Assembly: GCA_019423755.1 (NCBI GenBank)
Contig: JAHZAU010000012.1
Location: 1-61,939 of the forward strand
Source: Oscillospiraceae bacterium
GTDB lineage: Bacteria; Bacillota; Clostridia; Oscillospirales; Ruminococcaceae
Direction: 5' to 3'
DNA: 61,939 nucleotides
Shown: positions 27,672 through 35,738 of the stretch, piece after piece
Numbering within the stretch: the first letter of the stretch is position 1
Layout of the letters: every line of letters starts with the position of its first letter
Notes under the pieces: generated by a model
Told to the model about the DNA's origin: nothing
Databases searched by the model: none
Seen by the model: the letters and a program-made list of their open reading frames with translations, nothing else
Program-made: the position numbers and the translations under genes

Positions 27672-27941
27672 ATGTCACTCAAATCTACCGGAATCGTAAG
27701 AAAAGTCGATGAACTGGGACGGATCGTCCTCCCCATCGAGTTGAGAAGAACCCTCAACATCAACGAGAAAGATTCTCTGGAAATCTTCGTCGAAAAGAAC
27801 GATGACAACTTCCAGCGCATCATTCTCCAGAAGTACGAGCCGGCCTGCATCTTCTGCGGCAGCGCGGACGAGATCACCCAGTACAAGGGCAGAAACGTTT
27901 GTGCCGAGTGCAGAAAGAAGCTGTCTGAGACCTTGAAATAA
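27672..27941 (+). CDS. AbrB/SpoVT-family regulator with C-terminal zinc-ribbon-like tail
   Basis: An 89-residue protein. Residues 5-50 are the swapped-hairpin AbrB DNA-binding domain (GIVRKVDELGRIVLPIELRR is its signature). The tail differs from B. subtilis AbrB: two CxxC pairs, Cys59/Cys62 and Cys77/Cys80, are spaced like a small zinc ribbon. This arrangement is found in other clostridial AbrB-like proteins. AbrB proteins are transition-state regulators that act globally on stationary-phase genes. It is a single-gene unit with a strong promoter and its own terminator. Confidence 0.93.
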   Translation: MSLKSTGIVRKVDELGRIVLPIELRRTLNINEKDSLEIFVEKNDDNFQRIILQKYEPACIFCGSADEITQYKGRNVCAECRKKLSETLK

Positions 27942-27987
27942 AGAGGCTCTTCTTCGATTTGTATGGGATTTCGTTTTTGATTTCTTT

Positions 27988-28027
27988 ATCCTGCCGTTTC
28001 TCTTGGAGATCGCGGCAGGATTTTTTC
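27988..28027 (+). terminator. terminator of the AbrB-like gene
   Basis: A 9-bp stem (27988-27996 with 28013-28021) followed by TTTTTTC. Confidence 0.88.
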
Positions 28028-28177
28028 ATCTTCGGATTTTGGCACCGGTGTATAAACCTTGGGCCTGCGGCCATACTAAGAGCGTCCCCGGTCAGGGGAG
28101 GCCGGCCGCTCTTCCGCCGTTCAGGGCAGCTGGCAGCGAACCCTCATCCCTTTCGGCGGAGAAACGGAGCTTGCACC

Positions 28178-28402
28178 ATGATCGACAAAATTGCTTTGGC
28201 GCTGGTGATCATCGGCGCTCTCAACTGGGGTGCCATCGGTCTGTTCCAGTTTGACCTGGTGGCTGCCCTGTTCGGCGGTCAGGCTGCTTTGTTCAGCCGG
28301 ATCGTTTACACCCTGGTAGCGCTGGCTGGCGTCTGGTCCATTTCCCTCTTCTTCCGGGAGGATACCTTCCGCGAGGACCTGCCCGGCACCTCCCACCGCT
28401 AG
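28178..28402 (+). CDS. DUF378 small membrane protein
   Basis: A 74-residue protein from the ATG at 28178, with CGGAG 8 nt upstream. It has two hydrophobic helices (KIALALVIIGALNWGAIGLF and ~43-60) separated by a short polar turn, and the conserved GALNWG of DUF378. The function is unknown. It is monocistronic and ends at a strong terminator. Confidence 0.88.
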   Translation: MIDKIALALVIIGALNWGAIGLFQFDLVAALFGGQAALFSRIVYTLVALAGVWSISLFFREDTFREDLPGTSHR

Positions 28403-28508
28403 CCTCTGTTGTGCCAATTTCCTTGCGAGCGCGGAGCTTGCCGCGATTTTTCCTTTCTCTCCTCCTCTTTTTCATCCCTTTTGGGGAGCCTCGCTCCCCC
28501 ACAAAGCC

Positions 28509-28550
28509 AAAACACCGGGAACCTGTCTGTCTTAGGGTTCCCGGTGTTTT
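28509..28550 (+). terminator. terminator of the DUF378 gene
   Basis: A 15-bp perfect stem (28509-28523 with 28536-28550) ending in TTTT. Confidence 0.9.
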
Positions 28551-28564
28551 GCCGTTTTTGCATG

Positions 28565-28596
28565 AAAAAAGCCTCCCGCCCAAAAGGACGGGAGGC
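28565..28596 (-). terminator. terminator of ackA
   Basis: Stem 28571-28580 with 28586-28596 (one mismatch); the U tract is on the minus strand (A run at 28565-28570). Confidence 0.85.
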
Positions 28597-28623
28597 CGAA
28601 GCGCTTGTTTTCTTTCGAAGAAA

Positions 28624-29820
28624 CTATTTAACCAGAGCCAGGGTGTCTCTTGCGATGAGCAGCTCTTCGTTGGTGGGGATGACCCAAGCCTCAACCTTGG
28701 AATCCTCGGTGGAGAACTTGCACTCATGTCTGGAAGCGGAGTTGTTGAGCTCGTCGGTGATCTTCAGGCCCAGGAACTCCATGTCTTTGCAGACGCCAGC
28801 ACGGGTGGGAGCGGAGTTTTCACCGATACCGCCGGTGAAGATAACAGCGTCCAGACCGCCCATAGCAGCAGCGTAAGCGCCGACGTATTTCTTGATCTGG
28901 TACATTACTTTGTCCAGGGTCAGCTGAGCGCGCTCATTGCCCTCGGAAGCCGCTTTTTCCAGGTCGCGGGCGTCGCTGGAGATGCCGGAAATGCCCTGGA
29001 AGCCGGATTTCTTGTTGAGGATGTTGTTCATCTCTTTGGTGGACAGACCTTCCTTCTCCATAACGTACAGGGTGATGGAGTTGTCTACCTCGCCAGCGCG
29101 GGTACCCATGATGATACCATCCAGAGGGGTGAAGCCCATGGTGGTGTCGATAACATGGCCGTCTTTGATAGCGGAGATGGAGGAACCGTTGCCCAGGTGG
29201 CAGGTAACGATCTTCTTGCCTTCCAGGCTGGTGCCCAGGATCTCAGCGTAACGAGCGCTGACGAAACGATGGCTGGTGCCGTGGAAGCCGTATTTTCTTA
29301 CGTGATATTTCTCGTAGTACTCGTAGGGCAGGCCGGAGATGTAAGCCTTAGCGGGCATGGTCTGATGGAAAGCGGTGTCGAATACAACAACCTGAGGAAC
29401 CTTGTCGCCAACCACTTCTACGCAAGCTTTGATAGCGGTAACGTTAGCGGGGTTGTGCAGAGGAGCCAGCTCAGCCAGCTCTTCGATCTCTTTGATAACC
29501 TCGTCGTTGACGCGGACGGACTGGAAGAATTTCTCGCCGCCGTGTACAACACGGTGACCAACTGCGCCGATCTCGGAGATCTCTTTGACCACAGCCAGGT
29601 CGCCGGTGGTCAGCAGTTCCATAACCTTGGCGAATGCTTCTTTATGGGTGGGGAAAGCAACGTCCAGGGTAACTTCTTTGCCTTCAAAGGTCTTGTGGCT
29701 GATTCTGCCGTCGATGCCGATTCTTTCGCACAGGCCTTTTGCGATGACCTGCTCGTTGTCCATGTCGATGAGCTGGTATTTCAGAGAAGAGCTGCCAGCG
29801 TTGATGACCAGGATTTTCAT
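28624..29820 (-). CDS. ackA: acetate kinase
   Basis: A 398-residue protein from the ATG at 29820 with GGGAGGAATCACCT upstream. Signatures are MKILVINAGSSSLKYQ at the N-terminus, VGHRVVHGGE, the catalytic region FDTAFHQTMP, CHLGNGSS (phosphate loop) and FTGGIGEN. It converts acetyl phosphate and ADP to acetate and ATP, the energy-yielding end of the PFOR route. A phosphotransacetylase gene is not next to it in this window. It has its own promoter and terminator and is divergent from tmcAL. Confidence 0.98.
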   Translation of the reverse strand: MKILVINAGSSSLKYQLIDMDNEQVIAKGLCERIGIDGRISHKTFEGKEVTLDVAFPTHKEAFAKVMELLTTGDLAVVKEISEIGAVGHRVVHGGEKFFQSVRVNDEVIKEIEELAELAPLHNPANVTAIKACVEVVGDKVPQVVVFDTAFHQTMPAKAYISGLPYEYYEKYHVRKYGFHGTSHRFVSARYAEILGTSLEGKKIVTCHLGNGSSISAIKDGHVIDTTMGFTPLDGIIMGTRAGEVDNSITLYVMEKEGLSTKEMNNILNKKSGFQGISGISSDARDLEKAASEGNERAQLTLDKVMYQIKKYVGAYAAAMGGLDAVIFTGGIGENSAPTRAGVCKDMEFLGLKITDELNNSASRHECKFSTEDSKVEAWVIPTNEELLIARDTLALVK

Positions 29821-29895
29821 AGGTGATTCCTCCCAATATTGAGATAGATGATACATCGAAGCAGGCGCCTTCGTTGACACCTGCGCACATATACT

Positions 29896-29924
29896 ATATT
29901 ATTATATAAACTTTCCATTTTCAA
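29896..29924 (-). promoter_or_regulatory. sigma-A promoter of ackA
   Basis: On the minus strand: TTGAAA, 17-bp spacer, TAATAT. Confidence 0.78.
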
Positions 29925-30092
29925 GGGGCAACGCCGCCTTTGGGCCAAAAAATTCGATTTTTGGGCAAATTTCCGGCTCTCGGGCGGTTTTGTCCCGGTC
30001 AAAGCGGCGCTTGCCGCCGGATAGCCGTTCTCTCGTGATTTCTTGTTAAAAATCGCACAAATTCCCAAAGCCTGCCGAAAGGAGCCGCCGCT

Positions 30093-31307
30093 ATGACCAT
30101 CGCCGCCGTCATCGCTGAATACAATCCCTTCCACAATGGCCACGCCTTCCAGCTGGCTGCTCTGCGCCGCCAGGTGGGGGAAAACGGAGCGGTGGTGGTG
30201 GTCATGAGCCCGGATTTTGTGCAACGGGGGGAGCCTGCCTGCCTGGAAAAGCGCCTGCGGGCCCAGGCCGCCTTGGAGCACGGCGCCGACCTGGTGGTGG
30301 AGCTGCCCCTGCCCTACGCCATGGCCTCGGCGGAGCGGTTCGCCTTTGGAGGCGTGGCCCTGTGCGAGGCCATGGGCTGTGTGGACCTGCTGTGCTTTGG
30401 CAGCGAGGCCGGGCAGCTGGAACCGCTGGACCGGCTGGCCCGCCTGTTAGAGGACCCGGCCCTGGAAGAACCCCTGCGCCGCCAGCTGGCCCAGGGGCGC
30501 ACCTTTGCCCAGGCCCGGCAGCGGGCGTTGGAGGAGCTGGCCGGGGCCGACACCGCCGCCCTGCTTTCCCAGCCCAACAACACCCTAGGGGTGGAGTACC
30601 TGCGGCAGCTGCACCGGCTGGGCAGCTCCATCCGGCCCATGACCCTGCCCCGAGAGGGCGCCGGGCACCACGACGGCCCCAGCGGGCGCTTTGCCAGCGC
30701 CAGCAGCCTGCGCCGCCTGTGGAACGAGGGCGGAGCCGAAGCCCTGGCCCCCTATGTACCGGAAAGGGCCCTTCCCTTATACGCCGCCGCCCAGCAGCAA
30801 GGCCAGCGGGCCCAGCTTGCCCTGGGGGAACGGTGCGTCCTTTCGGGGCTGCGCCAAAAGCTGGCGGCGCTGGAAGCCGGGAGCCTTCCCCTGCCGGACT
30901 GCTCCGAAGGCATCGAAAACCGCCTGGCCAAGGCGGTGCGCTCCGCCTGCTCCCTGGAAGAGCTGGCCTTTGCGGTCAAGTCCAAGCGCTACACCCTGGC
31001 CCGGGTGCGGCGGCTGATCTTCAGCGCCTGGCTGGAAGTCCCGCCGGAGCTTTGCCGCCAGGACCCGCCCTATCTGCGTATTTTGGGCATGGGGCCAGGG
31101 GGAGCCGCAGTGCTGCGCCGCATGAAGGAGACCGCTTCCCTGCCCTTTGGGACCAGCCTGGCCCAGCTGGGGCGCACCTCCCCTCAGGCGGCCGCCTTTG
31201 CCGCCCTGGAAAGCCGCGCCGCCGACCAATGGAGCCTATTCTGCCCCCAGCCGCGGCCCTGCGGCCTGGACTACACCCTCCCCGCCGTTTACCCCCACAA
31301 AAGATAA
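30093..31307 (+). CDS. tmcAL: tRNA(Met) cytidine acetate ligase
   Basis: A 404-residue protein with GAAAGGAG upstream. Residues 1-~200 are the HIGH-type nucleotidyltransferase domain (AEYNPFHNGH, HNGH at 14-17), with VVVMSPDFVQRGEPA and DLVVELPLPYAMASAERFA following. TmcAL (B. subtilis YlbM) uses ATP and free acetate to make N4-acetylcytidine at the wobble position of elongator tRNA-Met, helping AUG versus AUA discrimination. It lies back-to-back with acetate kinase, which fits its use of acetate, though coregulation is unproven. Confidence 0.95.
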   Translation: MTIAAVIAEYNPFHNGHAFQLAALRRQVGENGAVVVVMSPDFVQRGEPACLEKRLRAQAALEHGADLVVELPLPYAMASAERFAFGGVALCEAMGCVDLLCFGSEAGQLEPLDRLARLLEDPALEEPLRRQLAQGRTFAQARQRALEELAGADTAALLSQPNNTLGVEYLRQLHRLGSSIRPMTLPREGAGHHDGPSGRFASASSLRRLWNEGGAEALAPYVPERALPLYAAAQQQGQRAQLALGERCVLSGLRQKLAALEAGSLPLPDCSEGIENRLAKAVRSACSLEELAFAVKSKRYTLARVRRLIFSAWLEVPPELCRQDPPYLRILGMGPGGAAVLRRMKETASLPFGTSLAQLGRTSPQAAAFAALESRAADQWSLFCPQPRPCGLDYTLPAVYPHKR

Positions 31308-31343
31308 CACCGCACCCCAAGACGCCGGGGCGCGGTGTTTTTT
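31306..31343 (+). terminator. terminator of tmcAL
   Basis: A 13-bp stem with one A-C mismatch (31306-31318 with 31327-31339) followed by TTTT; it overlaps the stop codon. Confidence 0.82.
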
Positions 31344-31359
31344 CGTTTGGTGCGGGGTT

Positions 31360-31935
31360 TTATTTGGCGCGGCGGGCCTCCCAGTCCGAGCGGAGGATGC
31401 CGTACATACGGCAGTCCTGGGGCTCCCCGGAAGCGATCATATACTTCTGGCGGGCGGTGCCTTCATAAATCATGCCGGCCTTCTCCATAACCCGGCCGGA
31501 CGCCGGGTTTTTGGTGGAATGGTAGGCCTCGATGCGGCGGTAGCCGACCGTCCCGAAGAGGAAGTCCAGCACCGCTTCCAGGGCCTCGGTCATGTAGCCC
31601 TGGCCCCAGAACGCCGTCCCCAGGCAGTAGCCGATTTCGACCATCTCATCCATGGGGTTGCTGTTGCCAAAGGCCCCGATGGAGCCCATCAGGACGCCGT
31701 CCTCCCGACGCTCGACGGCCCAGTTGTAATAATCCGGCTGGCTGTACTGCTCGGTCCAGCCTTCCAGCAGGGTGCGGGTATCCTGAACGCTGGGGTGAGG
31801 GAGCCAGCGCAGGAAGCGGGTGACCTGTGGGTCGGAGGCCCAGTTCCGGTACATGGCCGGAGCGTCCTCCGGGGTGAAGCGGCGCAGGATGAGCCGCGGG
31901 GTGGTCAGGGTTTGGGTAAACGCGTGGTTCAGCAT
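31360..31935 (-). CDS. RimJ/RimL-type GNAT N-acetyltransferase
   Basis: A 191-residue protein after AAGGAGGCATCGGT. It shows the RimL-like layout: TPRLILRRFTPEDAPAMYRNW at 12-32, EIGYCLGTAFWGQGYMTEAL (acetyl-CoA pyrophosphate loop, ~100-119) and NPASGRVMEKAGM near 143. Such enzymes acetylate protein N-termini or small amines; the substrate is unknown. It has a long leader (~190 nt) carrying a terminator-like hairpin, so expression may be conditional. It is convergent with tmcAL. Confidence 0.88.
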   Translation of the reverse strand: MLNHAFTQTLTTPRLILRRFTPEDAPAMYRNWASDPQVTRFLRWLPHPSVQDTRTLLEGWTEQYSQPDYYNWAVERREDGVLMGSIGAFGNSNPMDEMVEIGYCLGTAFWGQGYMTEALEAVLDFLFGTVGYRRIEAYHSTKNPASGRVMEKAGMIYEGTARQKYMIASGEPQDCRMYGILRSDWEARRAK

Positions 31936-32010
31936 ACCGATGCCTCCTTATGGGCGCATGGGAAAACAAAGAAATGAACGGATTTTTCGCAGGCAACCGA
32001 CCGATGCAAG

Positions 32011-32041
32011 GCAAAAAACGCAGGAATCCTTTTGGGATTCC
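32011..32041 (-). terminator. terminator-like hairpin in the GNAT leader
   Basis: On the minus strand: GGAATCC-CAAAA-GGATTCC (32041 down to 32023), then TGCGTTTTTT. It lies between the promoter at 32125-32153 and the GNAT start codon, where an attenuator would sit. No known riboswitch motif was recognised. Confidence 0.55.
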
Positions 32042-32124
32042 GAGTATTTTTAACACAGCAGCTGGCGTTGCTTGTAGAAAAAGGCGGAAATTCCGACTTT
32101 TCCGATCGCCCTGAAATTTCACTA

Positions 32125-32153
32125 AGGATACACCTGCCGGGACGCTCTGTCAA
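32125..32153 (-). promoter_or_regulatory. sigma-A promoter of the GNAT gene
   Basis: On the minus strand: TTGACA, 17-bp spacer, TATCCT, just downstream of the lysC terminator. Confidence 0.72.
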
Positions 32154-32173
32154 GCGAAACCTTTTCTCCAAAT

Positions 32174-32215
32174 AAAAAAGCACAAGCGCTCCCTTTTGGG
32201 GAAGGCTTGTGCTTT
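32174..32215 (-). terminator. terminator of lysC
   Basis: An 11-bp perfect stem (32177-32187 with 32205-32215) with the U tract on the minus strand. Confidence 0.88.
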
Positions 32216-32232
32216 GGTGTTTTGCGGGCCGA

Positions 32233-33450
32233 TTACTGTTTGGAATACAGCTCGAATGCGTCGTGGATGGCGTTCATAGCGCGGTTGCCGCAGTCGCCGG
32301 GGATCAACACCGAGATCTTGATCTCACTGGTGGAGATCATGCTGATGTTGACGTTTGCCTCGCCCAGGGCCTCGAACATGAGAGCGGCCACACCGGGGTT
32401 GGAGAGCATACCAGAACCAACGACCGATACCTTGGATACGTTATCGTCGTAGGCGGTCTCCTCGGCGCCGACGGCTTCCTTCATCTCTTCCAGGATCTCC
32501 AGGGCGCGGGCCTTGTTCTCCTTGGTAACGGTGAAGCTGATATCCTTGGTGCCGTTGCGGCCGATGGACTGCAGGATGATGTCCACGTTGATCTTGGCAG
32601 CAGCCAGAGCGGAGAAGATCCGGAAGGCGATTCCCGGACGGTCCGGCACGCTGATGATGGACAGCCGTACTACGTCGTTATCTACTGCAACTCCCTTAAT
32701 GAGCATCTTTTCCACTTTGGTGACCTCCTTGATTTGTGTACCCGGGTGACCTGTCAGGCTGGACAGGACCTCCATCTTGACCATGTATTTTTTCGCCAGC
32801 TCCACCGAGCGGTTATGCAGCACGTTGGCGCCGCAGGACGCCAGCTCCAGCATCTCGTCGTAGGTGATCTCTTCCAGCTTGCGGGCGCCGGGCACCACGC
32901 GAGGGTCGGCAGTGTAGACGCCGTCCACGTCGGTAAAGATCTGGCACAGGTCGGCCTTCATGGCAGCGGCGATGGCAACGGCGCTGGTGTCCGAGCCGCC
33001 GCGGCCCAGGGTGGTGATATCGTCGTACCGGTTGATGCCCTGGAAGCCGGCCACAATGATGATGTTGCGCTTATCCAGCTCGTTCTGCAGGCGCTCGGTG
33101 TTGATCTTTTTGATGCGGGCCTTGCGGTGGGTGTGCTCGGTGAGGAAGCCCGCCTGCCAGCCGGTCAGCGAGATCACCGGGTAGCCCATCTCCTCGATAG
33201 CCATGGCCAGCAGCGCCATGGACATCTGCTCGCCGGCGGAAAGCAGCACATCCATCTCGCGGCCGGAAGGGCTTTGGGAAACTTCTGCGGCTTTGGCGAT
33301 CAGGTCGTCGGTGGTATCGCCCTGGGCAGAGACCACCACAATGACGTTGTTGCCTTTATCGTAGGTGGAGGTGATGATTTCGGCCACATGGCGGACGCGG
33401 TCCGCGTTGGCGACGGAAGAACCTCCGAATTTTTGGACGATGAGTTTCAT
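32233..33450 (-). CDS. lysC: aspartate kinase
   Basis: A 405-residue protein from the ATG at 33450; an in-frame TTG 12 nt upstream is possible, but its ribosome site would be too close. The N-terminal kinase domain has KFGGSSVANADR and GRGGSDTSAVAIAAAM; two C-terminal ACT domains (~270-405) bind effector amino acids. It phosphorylates aspartate, the first step toward lysine, threonine and methionine. ACT domains imply feedback control by lysine and/or threonine. It has its own promoter although hom lies upstream in the same direction. Confidence 0.96.
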   Translation of the reverse strand: MKLIVQKFGGSSVANADRVRHVAEIITSTYDKGNNVIVVVSAQGDTTDDLIAKAAEVSQSPSGREMDVLLSAGEQMSMALLAMAIEEMGYPVISLTGWQAGFLTEHTHRKARIKKINTERLQNELDKRNIIIVAGFQGINRYDDITTLGRGGSDTSAVAIAAAMKADLCQIFTDVDGVYTADPRVVPGARKLEEITYDEMLELASCGANVLHNRSVELAKKYMVKMEVLSSLTGHPGTQIKEVTKVEKMLIKGVAVDNDVVRLSIISVPDRPGIAFRIFSALAAAKINVDIILQSIGRNGTKDISFTVTKENKARALEILEEMKEAVGAEETAYDDNVSKVSVVGSGMLSNPGVAALMFEALGEANVNISMISTSEIKISVLIPGDCGNRAMNAIHDAFELYSKQ

Positions 33451-33549
33451 AACTACGATCAACCCTTTCTTGACTGCGGCTGCGTCCCGAACAGCCGCTC
33501 TATGGCATCTGTCCGGCAGCCGGACAGGAAAATGGCGGAACTAAGCATT

Positions 33550-33578
33550 ATTATAGTATAAAGGGGGCGACGGTGCAA
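33550..33578 (-). promoter_or_regulatory. sigma-A promoter of lysC
   Basis: On the minus strand: TTGCAC, 17-bp spacer, TATAAT; the leader is ~90 nt. Confidence 0.82.
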
Positions 33579-33654
33579 TAATTTAATGCAAAAAAGTGCA
33601 GAAAAAATCCCGCCTTTTTCCCCTTGCTTCCCGATGCTACCATCCTATGCTCCA

Positions 33655-33697
33655 AACAAAGAAACAGCGCCTGCCGGCCGCGGGGCCCACAGGCGCC
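33655..33697 (-). terminator. terminator of hom
   Basis: Stem GCGCCTG (33667-33673) with CAGGCGC (33690-33696) containing further GC pairing, then TGTTTCTTTG on the minus strand. Confidence 0.65.
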
Positions 33698-33705
33698 AAA
33701 AAGGC

Positions 33706-34950
33706 TTATTCGTCTTGCAGCAGGCGGATCTTGCCTAAGATCTCCACCCCTTCTTCCTCCAGGCGGGCGATGCGCTCTTCCAGCTGGCGCTCCGGCAGGG
33801 CCGGGGTCAGAAGGGCAAGCTCGTCGGCCGGCTGGCGGCGGCGGGCCAGGCGGGTATTTCCCGGGAACAGCTCCTCCGCCAGCTGCTCCTGCTGGGGGTA
33901 CTGCAGGCGGCAGCGCAGGTAGAGGGAGACGGTGTCCTCCCGGTAGTCCCGCACCAGGTTTTCCTGGGTATCGGTCCAGTAGAGGGAGCGGATGGTGCCC
34001 GGCGCCTTGGCGCAGTCGATGATGTCCGCCACCACCGCGGAAGCGGTGGGCAGCTTGCCGGCGCCCTTGCCGTAGAACACCACCTCGCCGGTGGCGTCGC
34101 CCCGCACCAGGATGCCGTTGAACACGTCGTCCACCGTGGAAAGCTGGCTTGCTTCCGGCACCAGACGGGGCGCTACCAGCACGCTGACGGTGCCGTCCGG
34201 GTGGATGTGGGAGCGGGCGATGAGCTTGATGACCGCCTCGGCGTCCCGGGCGTACTCCACGTCCTCCAAGGTCAGGGCGGTGATGCCCTCGGTGTGGACA
34301 TACTCCGGGTAGATGTGCTTGCCGCAGACCAGCGAGGTCAGGATGCAGATCTTGCGGCAGGCGTCATAGCCCTGGACGTCGGCGGTGGGGTCCTTTTCGG
34401 CGTAACCCAGCTCCTGTGCCAGAGCCAAAGCCGACGCAAAGTCCATATTTTCGCGGATCATCTTGGTGAGGATAAAGTTGGTAGTGCCGTTGAGGATGCC
34501 CTCGATGGAATCGATCATATTGGCACCCAGGCACTGGTGCAGCGGGCGGATGATGGGGATACCGCCGCCGACGCTGGCCTCAAAGAGGAAGTTCTGGTTG
34601 TTTTCCCGGGCCAGGTGCAGCAGCTCGGCCCCCTTGGCGGCCACCAGCTCCTTGTTGGAGGAGACCACCGACTTGCCGTTTTCCAAGCACTGCCGCACAT
34701 AGGTATAAGCCGGTTCCACGCCGCCCATGGCCTCCACCACGATGTCGATCTCATCGTCCTGGATCACCGGGGCAAAGTCGTGCACCAGCTTATCCTCGTA
34801 AGGGTCTCCGGGGCGGGGGCTGCGGTTGAAGATCCACTTGATGTCCATCTTCACCCCGGCCTTGCGCTGGATGCTCTCGCGGTTTTTGTAGAACACCTCT
34901 ACCACGCCGGAGCCGACCACCCCGTACCCCATAACTGCGATTTTTTTCAT
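33706..34950 (-). CDS. hom: homoserine dehydrogenase
   Basis: A 414-residue protein. The Rossmann motif is AVMGYGVVGSGV at the N-terminus, with VEAMGG and SSNKELVAAKG next. The catalytic domain carries GILNGTTNFILTKM and ELGYAEKDPTADVQGYDACRK (~190-215), the family signature with the catalytic Asp/Lys pair. A C-terminal ACT-like part (~335-414) ends the protein. It reduces aspartate semialdehyde to homoserine for threonine and methionine synthesis. The ACT regulator gene is 149 nt upstream, so the two probably share a transcript. Confidence 0.97.
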   Translation of the reverse strand: MKKIAVMGYGVVGSGVVEVFYKNRESIQRKAGVKMDIKWIFNRSPRPGDPYEDKLVHDFAPVIQDDEIDIVVEAMGGVEPAYTYVRQCLENGKSVVSSNKELVAAKGAELLHLARENNQNFLFEASVGGGIPIIRPLHQCLGANMIDSIEGILNGTTNFILTKMIRENMDFASALALAQELGYAEKDPTADVQGYDACRKICILTSLVCGKHIYPEYVHTEGITALTLEDVEYARDAEAVIKLIARSHIHPDGTVSVLVAPRLVPEASQLSTVDDVFNGILVRGDATGEVVFYGKGAGKLPTASAVVADIIDCAKAPGTIRSLYWTDTQENLVRDYREDTVSLYLRCRLQYPQQEQLAEELFPGNTRLARRRQPADELALLTPALPERQLEERIARLEEEGVEILGKIRLLQDE

Positions 34951-35099
34951 GCTGTGACTGCCTCGTTTCTCCGCCGGTCATACTCTTGGATAGGAAAAGC
35001 GCAGACCGGCCCGCGGCGGGCAGCCAGGTCCTTTGGGTTTCGCCTTCTGCTTTCTGTAAGCATAGCACAAAAGCGCCCCGCCGTCAAAGTTGTGTCCCG

Positions 35100-35534
35100 T
35101 TAGGACACCTTGCTGACCTTCACCACGCCCGGCAGGCGGCCCAGCCGGATCATCAGCTGCTCCTCCTCCAAGGTGACGTCGCTCATGCGGATGGAGATGG
35201 TCACCGCCGCCACGCCGTCGTTGGGGATGTTCTGGTTGATGGTCAGGATGTTGGCGCCGTACTCGTAAAGGTGGTTGATCACCGAGGAGAGCACGCCGGG
35301 TACGTCCTCCATGGACATATAAAAGGTAACGATGTTGTTGGAGACCTGCGCGTTGTACTCCATGACCCGGTCCTTATATTTATAGAAGGCGCTTCGGGAA
35401 ATGTTGGCCAGGCGCACCGCCTCCGACGAGTTTTTGGCCTTTCCGGTGGCAATATAGCGTTTTGCCTCCAGCACTTTTTTAAAGATATCCGGTACCACCC
35501 GTTCATCCACAAGCAGATATTTTCCTTCCTCCAT
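35100..35534 (-). CDS. UPF0735 ACT-domain protein (PheB/ThrR-like)
   Basis: A 144-residue protein from the ATG at 35534 behind AAAGGAGC. Residues ~10-65 look like a helix-turn-helix (SSEAVRLANISRSAFYKYKDRV), and ~70-144 are an ACT domain (MEDVPGVLSSVINHLYEYGANILTIN). The family member in B. subtilis (PheB, also called ThrR) has, as I recall, been linked to control of hom; lying directly upstream of hom here supports a threonine-pathway regulator. The ACT domain would be the amino-acid sensor. Confidence 0.88.
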   Translation of the reverse strand: MEEGKYLLVDERVVPDIFKKVLEAKRYIATGKAKNSSEAVRLANISRSAFYKYKDRVMEYNAQVSNNIVTFYMSMEDVPGVLSSVINHLYEYGANILTINQNIPNDGVAAVTISIRMSDVTLEEEQLMIRLGRLPGVVKVSKVS

Positions 35535-35613
35535 AACCGTAAGCTCCTTTCCGCCTCTGTTTTGCACCGGATTCCGTTTCTTTGGCGAAAACAGATGTGT
35601 TATTGTTAAAGAC

Positions 35614-35642
35614 AGCATATCACAATTGTCCGCAGAGTACAA
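35614..35642 (-). promoter_or_regulatory. promoter of the ACT regulator-hom unit
   Basis: On the minus strand: TTGTAC, 17-bp spacer, TATGCT with a TG two bases before the -10. Confidence 0.65.
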
Positions 35643-35738
35643 TAGCCGTAAGGACAAATCTACGGTAAAAAATGCACAATATCCCAATTTTTCCGTCCGA
35701 CCCGGCCTTTCACTTCCCAGTCAAAGGAGACCTTGCCC

